Below are positions 1-7,969 of a stretch of 64,000 bases of DNA, one piece after another; the stretch's first letter is position 1; each line of letters begins with the position of its first letter. The DNA is from an uncultured Planctomycetaceae bacterium (lineage in GTDB: Bacteria; Planctomycetota; Planctomycetia; Planctomycetales; Planctomycetaceae): NCBI GenBank assembly GCA_943787265.1, contig CALSLT010000009.1, positions 62,001 through 126,000 of the forward strand. The letters run 5' to 3'. Made by a program: the position numbers and the translations under genes. The notes under the pieces were generated by a model, which was not told the origin of the DNA, did no database searches, and saw only the letters and a program-made list of their open reading frames with translations.

Positions 1-2350
1 GATAGAGGTCCAATAGGACCTTCGCTTTTTCAAGTCGTTGCTCTGCCGCAATCGCTTCACGCTTGCGTTTGTCGAGTTCATGACTGGGAAGTGCCTTGGC
101 CTCAACCAGTTGTGCTGCTCTGTCAAGTTCCTGCTTAGCAGTCTCCAGGACCAGGTGAACCGTTTCGACTTCAGACTGCAGCAGTCGAATCTGTGTGTCG
201 TACTCCTTCATCGCGAATTTTTGATTTGCTTCGACTTGAGCCAGATTCTTCGTTCGTTGTTCTTGCTCGCGTTTGGCTGCTTCGTCCTTCGACTTTCCAT
301 ATCGTTCGTTCCATGTTTCATTGCTCGCTTTAGTCTGGGCAACTCGTTTGGCGTGAGTTGCCAACAGCTCACGGAACTCTTCCGCGTTTCGCAGGATGAC
401 TGTCCCTTCGGAAGTCTGACTGACCACGACAGTCTGGTTGCCGACAGTCCTGTTGCTGCTAGGTTGCACATTCTGTCTCGGTGCAGGCTGCAGCCGCGTG
501 CTGCCATTTTGACGTTGGATGACGGTCTCGTTTACGACGACGGTTTTCTGAGTTCCGCCAGCTTCGTTGTGATTCCATTTCAGATTGGGGTCGAGCAACT
601 CTTCAACGCGGCGATCGATGATCTTGTCTGCGATCTTGTCTCGCATTTCGATCGACTGCTGAATTCGTTTGAGCCGTGCTGCGAACTCGGCCAGCTCAGC
701 TCGTTGCAATTCCTGACGGGCGAGAAATGTTTTTCGAACGACCTTTCGCAGCTCCGCTTTGCGTTTTCCGTCGTCTTCAGCTGGCTCTTTCAAACCATTC
801 TGAAACGATCGCAAACTCTCAGCGGCCTTGCTGGTCTGTCGGTCCAGCTCTCGAATTTGAATCCGAGTCTCCGATGGGGCCACGGAAGGCACGTCAACAT
901 AAAAGGTGGAGTATCTCTTGTTCTTGTCGGTCTGCTGTACGCTGGCGTTCGGAGTACCAGCCGCGGCTGGCGGTTCTGGGAGCCGTTTCGGTTGCTGGCT
1001 GTCGAGCATCTCGACAATGACTTCCATCTCGCGAAGTTGAGACGGGGCACCTCGAACGACCACGGAATTTGTTCGGACGTTCGGGGCAATTCCAAATCCC
1101 TTATCGAACAACTGGGAAACGCCCTGAGCGATGACACTGGCATCGGCATACTTCAGCATGAAGATTCGAGTTTCAACCACCGGTTCGGAATTCGCATCGT
1201 TATTAACAGCGTCACTTGCATATGCCTCTGCAACTGCCGCACGGTTTTCGGCCCGACGAGTGGACAGCGAGTCGAGAATCTTTTGAGTGACTCGCTGCGC
1301 GACGACAGAGTCCTGTGGCGTTTGTACGATCAACCCTTCTTGCCCGGACCATAACAGGACGTCTTTGCTTTCCTTGACGGAATCGAGAATTGCCGCGACT
1401 ACTGACAGCACGTTTCTGCTCTGAACGACTGACACAAGTCTGTCCGTGTCGCCCATCTTGACGACGAGTCCAGGAGACTTTCTAAGAACACTCTGAAGTG
1501 CTGAACTCGTCGGCTCGACCCGTGAGGCTGGCTGCCCGTTCTCTCCGACAAAGTTGACGGTTGCCCGATTGGTTCTTTGCTGTTGTGCCGCCGCTTTGCC
1601 CGCCGCCGAGTATCCGTAACGCGGTCCAACGGGGGCATCCTTCGTTCCTGACTTTGCTGTCGGGTCGGATTTCGAAGAGTAGTAGTAACGTCGGTACTCG
1701 AGTGGTTTCGTGTGCTTTGCTGGCGGTGCGATTTGAACATCGACGGCGAACAGTTTCTTTGCAGTGACCATGATCCGGATGTTGTCGATCACTGGCCAGG
1801 GAGTGTCCGCTGGGGCCAGCACGGTGACGACGTTTCGATTATCCGACGGCTTTGAAAAACTCAGTCGCACAACCCCGTGTCCCTGCAGCGACTTCACAAG
1901 GCTTATCACGTCATCCGTTTTGGTGTCCGGACGAGCGGCAATTCTGGCCTCGATGCCACCCGAGCTTGTCGTTGATGCGGTACCCTGCGTCGATTGTTTG
2001 GCGACTCCCTGCTTTTCAAGAATCTCAACGACCTGGCGAATCACTTCGGATTTCTCCGTGTCCGGTGACAGTTCGATGATGGCTATTCGCCGGGCAGGCT
2101 TTGTTGGATCAGTTATCGATTTGGCATTTTGCGTCGTGCTCGTCTTCTTCGACGTCGTCGTGAGACGTGAGTTCGGATCAGGTTGTGCGGGCTCGTTGGC
2201 AACTGCAGGTGCTGCTGGCGTGACCGTTTTGGAAACCGCGGGCGCGTCGGCAGGTGCTGCTGGTTGCTCGGGCGGTTTTTGAGCAAGTCCCACAGAAGTG
2301 GTGGCGGCGACGGCCGCGATCCAGAAACAAAGCTGGCGATACTTAATCAT
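1..2350 (-). CDS. Secretin N-domain-like exported protein with C-terminal coiled coil (partial, runs off window start)
   Basis: Reading from the ATG at 2350 the frame stays open to position 1, giving at least 783 residues; the C-terminus lies outside the window. The N-terminus has a basic-hydrophobic signal peptide (MIKYRQLCFWIAAVAATTS) followed by an Ala/Pro/Thr-rich linker. Around residues 388-452 (ETRIFMLKYADASVIAQ through VVVRGAPSQLREMEVIVEML) is a fold typical of the short secretin_N/NolW domain of type II/III secretion pores, and weaker related segments precede it. The last 120 visible residues are charged and coiled-coil-like. No secretin pore domain is seen in the available part, so it may be a planctomycete secretin-N protein rather than a true outer-membrane pore. 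Its start overlaps the kinase stop as ATGA (2347-2350), so translation is probably coupled. The exact role is unknown. Confidence 0.75.
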   Translation of the reverse strand, partial: MIKYRQLCFWIAAVAATTSVGLAQKPPEQPAAPADAPAVSKTVTPAAPAVANEPAQPDPNSRLTTTSKKTSTTQNAKSITDPTKPARRIAIIELSPDTEKSEVIRQVVEILEKQGVAKQSTQGTASTTSSGGIEARIAARPDTKTDDVISLVKSLQGHGVVRLSFSKPSDNRNVVTVLAPADTPWPVIDNIRIMVTAKKLFAVDVQIAPPAKHTKPLEYRRYYYSSKSDPTAKSGTKDAPVGPRYGYSAAGKAAAQQQRTNRATVNFVGENGQPASRVEPTSSALQSVLRKSPGLVVKMGDTDRLVSVVQSRNVLSVVAAILDSVKESKDVLLWSGQEGLIVQTPQDSVVAQRVTQKILDSLSTRRAENRAAVAEAYASDAVNNDANSEPVVETRIFMLKYADASVIAQGVSQLFDKGFGIAPNVRTNSVVVRGAPSQLREMEVIVEMLDSQQPKRLPEPPAAAGTPNASVQQTDKNKRYSTFYVDVPSVAPSETRIQIRELDRQTSKAAESLRSFQNGLKEPAEDDGKRKAELRKVVRKTFLARQELQRAELAEFAARLKRIQQSIEMRDKIADKIIDRRVEELLDPNLKWNHNEAGGTQKTVVVNETVIQRQNGSTRLQPAPRQNVQPSSNRTVGNQTVVVSQTSEGTVILRNAEEFRELLATHAKRVAQTKASNETWNERYGKSKDEAAKREQEQRTKNLAQVEANQKFAMKEYDTQIRLLQSEVETVHLVLETAKQELDRAAQLVEAKALPSHELDKRKREAIAAEQRLEKAKVLLDLY

Positions 2351-3888
2351 GATGACGACTTTTCTTTCTGGAGATATGGAGTGTCCGTTTGAGATTCAGT
2401 AGTTTCCCGCTCAGGTTGAGTGTGCCATAGCGAATCGGCTCGCGTTTCAAATGCCTCTAAGTCCTGGCTAAACGATTCGATAGTGCCTGTTGTCCCGTCC
2501 CACACTGTGTCGGACTCGGAGACGATGACCGGTTCAGTTTCATTCGCCGGCTCGGAGGCGGGGACAGAGCCGAGGCCATTGTCGTCTTGAGTTGGTATGC
2601 CTGTTCGGTCTGGACCGAAGGCGTAGGCGAGCACGCTGCAAGCTAGAATCCCAGCGGCCAGCATTGCTCGTCGCGGCGTGATCCTGATCGGCTTGCCAAG
2701 CGAGAAGCGGCGACATTCGGCAGGTAGTTTGGCGATCGTCGGCTGCTGGACGTGAGCCAGACATTCTTCGAGAAGTTCCGCAACGTCTGAGGCCGTCTGG
2801 AAAAGATCGTTCGGCGACTTCGCCTGTAACTTCTGGATGAGACCTTCCAGCCAGAATGGGATTGTTGGGTTGATCTCTCGGATCGGGCGAGGTTCGTTGT
2901 CCGTGATGCGTCGAAGAATTCCGAATGCTGTCTCGGCACGAAACGGCGGACGGCCGGTGCACATTGTGTAAAGGACGCTGCCCAGACTGAACAGGTCACT
3001 GCGAGCGTCGACTGCGTCCCCACGAGCCTGTTCGGGTGACATGTACTGAGGCGTGCCTGGGTGGTAGCCGGTGTGAGTCAAACTGGCGTCGTCGTTGGCC
3101 CTCGCGAGCCCGAAGTCAGTCAGCAACGTTCGCTCGACGCCTTCTTCCAGCAGAATGTTCGATGGTTTGACGTCACGATGCACGAGACCTTGAGCATGCG
3201 CCGCGGCCAGACCGGCAGCCGTTTGCATGCCGATACGCAAGACTTCGCAGACATCGAGCATCCCTTCGCGATCGAGTCGTGTCTGCAACGAATCGCCAGC
3301 CACATACGGCATCACAAGAAACGGCGATTCTTCATCCGTCTCGACGTTGTGAATCGCGACGACGTGCTCATGCACGACCGCCGCCGCCGCGCGAGCTTCA
3401 CGAGCGAACCGTTGCCGTGCCGCGCCACTCCCCGCAAGAAACGGAGCCAGCACTTTAATCGCGACCGGACGATTCAGTTCCGTATCAAACGCTTTGAAAA
3501 CGACGCCCATGCCGCCAGCGCCGATCATTCGTTCGACTTCGTATCGGCCGATCCGTCCGAGCATCTCCGGATGAGAAGGCGGGCCGAGAATTTGCCGAGC
3601 CATCGACTCGGTCCACGCCGTCGGCCGCCGTTGCCACTGGCTGGCGTGCCACGATCCGGTCCGCGGTTGACTGTCGCCCGTCTCGCGAATCTCGTTGACG
3701 GCAACCAGCATCTCGTGAGCCTCGTCCCACTCTCCCTCTTCAGCGGCCAGTTCTCCGAGTCGTGTCTGACAGGTGTCGCAATGGTCAACGTGTGTGGAAG
3801 CGGAACGGAACTCGGCGCTGCCTTCGTCCGAATCCGACTTCAAAAGGAATTGCAGTTGTTCATCGCTGCATAAGGAATGTTGTTTCAT
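2347..3888 (-). CDS. Membrane Ser/Thr protein kinase with N-terminal zinc finger
   Basis: 513 residues. An HxxxCxxC motif (H33, C37, C40) resembles the zinc-binding anti-sigma fold. A Hanks-type kinase domain starts near residue 113: glycine loop IGAGGMGVVFKA, catalytic loop HRDVKPSN, DFGLA magnesium loop and the APE-equivalent SPEQ. All key residues are present, so it should be active. One transmembrane segment (about residues 408-427) separates it from a short acidic C-terminal tail outside. It sits between an ECF sigma factor and a secretin-N protein, overlapping both by ATGA. In planctomycetes such kinases commonly accompany ECF sigma factors and are thought to control them by phosphorylation; here the zinc finger could itself hold the sigma factor. 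The partner assignment is inference from gene order. Confidence 0.9.
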   Translation of the reverse strand: MKQHSLCSDEQLQFLLKSDSDEGSAEFRSASTHVDHCDTCQTRLGELAAEEGEWDEAHEMLVAVNEIRETGDSQPRTGSWHASQWQRRPTAWTESMARQILGPPSHPEMLGRIGRYEVERMIGAGGMGVVFKAFDTELNRPVAIKVLAPFLAGSGAARQRFAREARAAAAVVHEHVVAIHNVETDEESPFLVMPYVAGDSLQTRLDREGMLDVCEVLRIGMQTAAGLAAAHAQGLVHRDVKPSNILLEEGVERTLLTDFGLARANDDASLTHTGYHPGTPQYMSPEQARGDAVDARSDLFSLGSVLYTMCTGRPPFRAETAFGILRRITDNEPRPIREINPTIPFWLEGLIQKLQAKSPNDLFQTASDVAELLEECLAHVQQPTIAKLPAECRRFSLGKPIRITPRRAMLAAGILACSVLAYAFGPDRTGIPTQDDNGLGSVPASEPANETEPVIVSESDTVWDGTTGTIESFSQDLEAFETRADSLWHTQPERETTESQTDTPYLQKEKSSS

Positions 3889-4520
3889 TCGACTTCCTCG
3901 AACTGCTTCGTCAATTCTTTAAACCGACTCATGACGCGGCTGCGTCCGATGTAAACGTTGCCGGTGCTAATGCCCAGGTGCTCGGCCACGTCCGCAATCG
4001 ATCGTCCGTCAACATGAGTCAGCCAGAAGGCCTGCCAGGTCTTGTCCGTTACCGTTTCCTGAATCTGATCCGCCGCCCAGCGAAACACCTCGCGGCGATA
4101 TTCCAGATCAAACTCGCCCGACAATTCACAATCAGGAGCCGGAATGTCAGCCACCCAGTCCCGAGCACTGTCTTGTGCGCCGTTGCGATTTCGGCCGTCG
4201 TGATTTCCACCGTCACCAATCGGTCGATGCCGACGTCGCGTGAGAAAGTTAACAGCGATGTTCCGAGCGATCGTCAGCAGCCACGCTCGAAACTTCCCTC
4301 GATCAGAACGTTCAAGCCACTGTGAAACAGACCGAGCGACCGCCGTAAAAACTTCCTGGACCAGGTCGTCCGCATCGGCCGCCTGCAACCCCTGTCGCAA
4401 GCCCATGCGATAGACCAGCGGCCCGTAAATCGCGACAATCTGATCCCACGCCGCAACATCCGCCGCATCCGGCAAACGCAGAATCAAACTTGCTCGAGTT
4501 TCCGGAGGACTTGGGATCAT
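3885..4520 (-). CDS. ECF-type RNA polymerase sigma factor
   Basis: 211 residues. Region 2 is seen as DADDLVQEVFTAVARSV followed by FRAWLLTIARNIAVNFL, and region 4 as a helix-turn-helix, GRSIADVAEHLGISTGNVY. The length and the missing regions 1 and 3 fit the extracytoplasmic-function group. It is the first gene of a three-gene minus-strand unit. Its TGA overlaps the ATG of the kinase gene as ATGA at 3885-3888. It probably directs RNA polymerase to a small regulon in response to a signal sensed by the kinase; the regulon cannot be read from here. The linker between regions 2 and 4 is unusually rich in Asn/Gly/Arg. Confidence 0.93.
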   Translation of the reverse strand: MIPSPPETRASLILRLPDAADVAAWDQIVAIYGPLVYRMGLRQGLQAADADDLVQEVFTAVARSVSQWLERSDRGKFRAWLLTIARNIAVNFLTRRRHRPIGDGGNHDGRNRNGAQDSARDWVADIPAPDCELSGEFDLEYRREVFRWAADQIQETVTDKTWQAFWLTHVDGRSIADVAEHLGISTGNVYIGRSRVMSRFKELTKQFEEVE

Positions 4521-4768
4521 GGCTCGGTGTCAAAAGGCAGGAATCAACGCTCCATACATTAGACACTGCCGCCAGCCACTTCTTGCACGAGAGTTTCAGT
4601 TTTTCACAAAGCAACGACAATCCACCTGCTCAACTCATTCAACTGATTGACGAATCCCGGAGTTTCCGGCATGCTGACTGCAGGTGTCGTTTATGCAGGG
4701 ATCTCAGGCTGACTAAACGACAGGGCTGTCATTAAGAATCCCGTTGTCGGGCATTTCGCGAGTACAGA
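4521..4768. other. Gene-free spacer upstream of the ECF sigma factor gene
   Basis: This stretch should hold the promoter of the sigma/kinase/secretin-N unit on the minus strand. I see no convincing RNA gene, repeat or clear promoter box in it. Confidence 0.4.
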
Positions 4769-5221
4769 ATGGACGAAACCAACGCCGGCATCACTTGGAG
4801 TGGTGCGATCTTCTCTGGCCGTCCAGAACTTCGGCTGCATGTCTCCCAGCCGTCCGACACCTTCTTGAAACTTTCCAGTCCATTCCCACCGCGTGACGTT
4901 CGCGGCGCAATCATCCACGATTCTCGGCAATCTTATCTCTCATCCGTATTGGCGCTCGAACTTGGACTCGCATCGACAGATGGCGACGCCGAACATGTCG
5001 CCGCGATGGTCTGGTTTGTCGATGCGTTTTATGCCCAGCGATATGGTGGTGATTCATCGTATTACCTTGACCATAGATTCGTTCTCGGCCAGCCGGAAAC
5101 TGACGTGGATGTCGTTCTCGGTGACGACGTTCTTCGACTTGGGACTTACACCGAACAAGGTGGCGGTTGGAATCTCCAGCTTCCACTAATCCCGGTTGGA
5201 AACCCCCATCCGGCTCCATGA
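4769..5221 (+). CDS. Hypothetical protein, weakly supported
   Basis: An open frame of 150 residues starting with ATG at 4769. I do not recognise the product. Codon choice (many GAC, GTC, GAA and C/G-ending codons) resembles neighbouring genes, and the translated protein looks globular, with a hydrophobic-aromatic middle (AAMVWFVDAFYAQRYGG). There is no signal peptide or membrane segment. No clear ribosome-binding site precedes the start. The TGA overlaps a downstream ATG (5218) that opens only a 46-codon frame. Competing frames on the other strand are shorter and richer in Arg/His. The gene could be real, decayed or spurious. Confidence 0.35.
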   Translation: MDETNAGITWSGAIFSGRPELRLHVSQPSDTFLKLSSPFPPRDVRGAIIHDSRQSYLSSVLALELGLASTDGDAEHVAAMVWFVDAFYAQRYGGDSSYYLDHRFVLGQPETDVDVVLGDDVLRLGTYTEQGGGWNLQLPLIPVGNPHPAP

Positions 5222-5364
5222 CCGACAACAATGTGTGGCCGCTGAGTTGCGGCATCCATGTCGCAAACGCCTTCCTTCTTCAACCAGCGCGGGCTTTCGT
5301 TGGCCAACGTCTTTTGCTTCGATCAGGGGCCGCGTTGGCCACACAACCCGTCAGGTGACGCACG

Positions 5365-5838
5365 ATGAACTGGATCCCTTACTACGCGGTCTGTGCTTTG
5401 ATGTGGTTCGTCGCGTGGGCAATCGGTCTCTGGTACTACCAGTCGAGACAGCAGAACGGTCCGCTCCTTAAACGGCTTTCATGGTCGCGCCGCATTTTGT
5501 TGTTTGTGGCTCTCATGCTTATTCCTGTTGCTTACGTGTGCAGCCATGCTGGCTATCAGCAACTGCTTGCGTCGTTTCCTGACCAGCATCGTTGGCTGGA
5601 GCCAATGGCTGACCTTTACGTTCCGCTGGAGTTTCTGACGCTCCTTCTGGATGGCACGCTGGATTGGTCATTCGAACCTTTTCTGTATCCAGCCGCTCTG
5701 GTGGTTGTTATGGCCGTCCCGTTTCTGATTCATCGAACGGTCCTGATAACCCGCATCCGCAACCCTCGATTCTTTGGTTTCATGGTCGTAGGACTCTTTG
5801 CCGTTGCGTGTTTTGCATGCATGCTGGGCCCACTCTGA
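5365..5838 (+). CDS. Hypothetical integral membrane protein
   Basis: 157 residues with four probable membrane helices: residues 4-24 (YYAVCALMWFVAWAIGLWYY), 43-60, 106-123 and 138-156. The helices are linked by short loops with basic residues. No family is recognised. It lies just ahead of the methyltransferase-like gene at 5909 on the same strand (70 bp gap), so the two may be co-transcribed. A short upstream frame ends in TGA overlapping its ATG, which could give coupling if that frame is real. Confidence 0.7.
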   Translation: MNWIPYYAVCALMWFVAWAIGLWYYQSRQQNGPLLKRLSWSRRILLFVALMLIPVAYVCSHAGYQQLLASFPDQHRWLEPMADLYVPLEFLTLLLDGTLDWSFEPFLYPAALVVVMAVPFLIHRTVLITRIRNPRFFGFMVVGLFAVACFACMLGPL

Positions 5839-5908
5839 TCAAACAATCTAAGCGGTTCCGGCTTACGGCAACTGAGCCCTGGCAGCCTTTCCAATTGAGG
5901 AAAACAGC

Positions 5909-6520
5909 GTGTCAATCCTGCAGCCCTGGAACATCGTTTTCGCGATCGGATTCGTCGTTTACGTCGCGGTACGCGGCAGGTTCGCTGCAAGGACGAAGAG
6001 CAATAAATCGATGGATCGCCGAGTTGGCGTGCAGGAGAAAATCCTGCTCCCATTTGTGATCAGCACCAGCCTGCTGTTTCCGATCATTTACCTGTTGACG
6101 CCTCTGTTTTCGTTTGCCGACTACGAGTTACCAGACTGGGTGCATTCGTGCGGAGTCATGCTCATGATCGTTGGGCTTTGGCTCTTCTGGCGATCGCACG
6201 TCGACCTTGGACTCAACTGGTCGCCGACTCTGGAAACACGCGAGGGGTACGAGATCGTCAAGCACGGCGTTTACCGTCGCATTCGGCACCCGATGTATTC
6301 TGGAATCTTTCTATTCAGCATTGCCCAGGGATTGCTGCTCAACAACTGGCTCGCCGGCTGGAGCGTCGTCCTCGCATTTTCGATCATGTACGTTCTGCGA
6401 ACACCGCAGGAAGAAGCGATGATGATCGACCAATTCGGGAGCGACTACACAGACTACATGGCCGAAACCGGCAGACTGTTTCCACGATCACGACCTCAGA
6501 ATTCGAAGCATACTGAGTAA
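5909..6520 (+). CDS. Isoprenylcysteine carboxyl methyltransferase-family membrane protein
   Basis: 203 residues from a GTG start. It has several membrane helices, and in the C-terminal half the pattern NPHx/RHPMYSG appears as VYRRIRHPMYSGIFLF, which marks the SAM-binding core of the ICMT/phospholipid methyltransferase fold. The conserved acidic EEA (TPQEEAMMIDQFGSDYTDYM) follows near the end. The family transfers methyl groups from S-adenosylmethionine to lipid or prenyl-cysteine substrates in the membrane. The bacterial substrate here is unknown, since bacteria lack the eukaryotic CaaX targets. Confidence 0.85.
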   Translation: MSILQPWNIVFAIGFVVYVAVRGRFAARTKSNKSMDRRVGVQEKILLPFVISTSLLFPIIYLLTPLFSFADYELPDWVHSCGVMLMIVGLWLFWRSHVDLGLNWSPTLETREGYEIVKHGVYRRIRHPMYSGIFLFSIAQGLLLNNWLAGWSVVLAFSIMYVLRTPQEEAMMIDQFGSDYTDYMAETGRLFPRSRPQNSKHTE

Positions 6521-6635
6521 CGCTGAGGGCCGTTTTTGACGTCCTATTTGCAGATCTCAGCAGTCGAGATTAAGAACGTCTGGTCAATCTAGACGTTCCA
6601 GCCCGCCAAAGTTTGGACGCCATCCTCCCTGATCA

Positions 6636-6950
6636 GTGCCCAGCTCCAATGATTGGCACGAACTTCCTCGCGACGACCAGGAATTGCTGATGCTCGACCC
6701 TGCCAACGTACCAGCCGAATTTCATCAACTGATTCCACTCGCCGAAAAGTATGGGATTTCCGATGACGGATACCGACTCGAAATGCTAGCAGCCCTCGAC
6801 GGCTCTGAGCGTTCTGAACTTGCTGAGTTTCTTTCGGATTACGACGACGCACTTGACTCATGGCTTGCTGGCCCTGAAGCCGAAAGCCCTGAGCCGTCCG
6901 CCGAGTACATAGCGTTTAGCTGTCTACGAATGGCCGCAGATGACTCATAA
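6636..6950 (+). CDS. Small acidic hypothetical protein
   Basis: 104 residues from a GTG start. The protein is strongly acidic and helical (PLAEKYGISDDGYRLEMLAALDGSERSELAEFLSDYDDALDSWL) with no membrane segment or metal motif. I do not recognise the family. Its composition argues that it is a genuine cytoplasmic protein. It stands alone between the methyltransferase-like gene and the second ECF sigma factor. Confidence 0.6.
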   Translation: MPSSNDWHELPRDDQELLMLDPANVPAEFHQLIPLAEKYGISDDGYRLEMLAALDGSERSELAEFLSDYDDALDSWLAGPEAESPEPSAEYIAFSCLRMAADDS

Positions 6951-7086
6951 TTACATGCTCGGGGACCAACTTGCCGAATGAATGTTGTTTGCTGTTTCGA
7001 ATGTCCCAGAGGAGTATTCGATCCCGAATTAGTGACATCTTGATGGGCAGATTGGTTTTGGAAGTTTTCGGTGGTAAAGTGGCTGG

Positions 7087-7824
7087 ATGGACGATGTAGG
7101 CCTTGGCTCACCTCATTCTGGACGTTTTGCGACGACGCGTTGGACGATGGTCCAGGCCGTTGGTGTCGATGCGCCGGAGTCGAAAGACGCGCTCGCAGAA
7201 CTTTGCTCGACGTACTGGTACCCGTTGTACGCTTATCTTCGACGGAAGGGGCATCAGGCGGTGGATGCTCAGGATTTGACGCAGGCGTTTGTTGCGTCGC
7301 TGCTTGAACGCAGCGCTGTCAAACGAGCTGATCCCGAGAAGGGTCGGTTTCGATCGTTCCTGCTGGGAAGCCTCAACAAGTTTGTTTCGGACGAAAAGCG
7401 ACGACAAGGTGCCCAGAAACGTGGCGGGGATTGCGAGATCCTTTCCATCAATGTCGACGCCGCTGAAGATCGCTATCGTCTGGAGCCGGTCGACGAAGTG
7501 ACTCCTGAGGCAATCTTTGAGCGTCGCTGGGCACTGACCGTTCTTGATGCAGCCGTCGAACGGCTGCGAGCTGGCTATGAACGGTCGGGGAAGCTGGCCT
7601 TGTTCGAGGCTCTGCGGGGACACCTCGGCGCCGACAAGACGACGACTCCGAACCGCGAAGTCGCCGAGAACCTTGGAATGCAGGAAGGAGCCGTCAAAGT
7701 GGCCGCTCACCGGCTGCGGCAGCAGTATCGTGAGGCTTTGCGAGCCGAAATTGCTCACACCGTTACGAACAACGAGGAACTCGATGACGAACTGAAACGG
7801 CTGTTTCAGACGTTGTCCTGTTAG
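7087..7824 (+). CDS. ECF sigma factor, planctomycete kinase-associated type
   Basis: 245 residues. The N-terminus has a TRWTMVQA motif typical of planctomycete ECF factors that precede kinases. Region 2 is LCSTYWYPLYAYLRRKGHQAVDAQDLTQAFVASLL plus the GRFRSFLLGSLNKFVSDEKRR helix. Region 4 is NREVAENLGMQEGAVKVAAHRLRQQYREALRAEI, with a clear recognition helix. It is followed after 145 bp by a Ser/Thr kinase gene on the same strand, the usual arrangement. It differs from the sigma factor at 3885-4520 in length and sequence, so this is a second, independent signalling module. Confidence 0.93.
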   Translation: MDDVGLGSPHSGRFATTRWTMVQAVGVDAPESKDALAELCSTYWYPLYAYLRRKGHQAVDAQDLTQAFVASLLERSAVKRADPEKGRFRSFLLGSLNKFVSDEKRRQGAQKRGGDCEILSINVDAAEDRYRLEPVDEVTPEAIFERRWALTVLDAAVERLRAGYERSGKLALFEALRGHLGADKTTTPNREVAENLGMQEGAVKVAAHRLRQQYREALRAEIAHTVTNNEELDDELKRLFQTLSC

Positions 7825-7969
7825 CTGATCGAAAGAAATCTCAAACAACGTCAGAATTCCTGTAACCATCCTGCCGAAAATCCTGAGTAACCGATATCAA
7901 GGGCCCGTCGATATCGTTTCAGGGCATTTCGCGTGATTTTCAACCAGCGGCCAGCCGCGGGAAAATTCA

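Noticed and set aside
38..1354. 438-residue open frame on the plus strand
   Set aside because: It is the complement of the secretin-N gene. Its protein is Leu/Cys/Phe-rich without domains, while the minus strand has a signal peptide and a recognised domain.
5218..5358. 46-codon frame overlapping the stop of the hypothetical gene at 4769
   Set aside because: Too short, with no domain. A competing frame from 5258 also overlaps the next start, so neither can be chosen.
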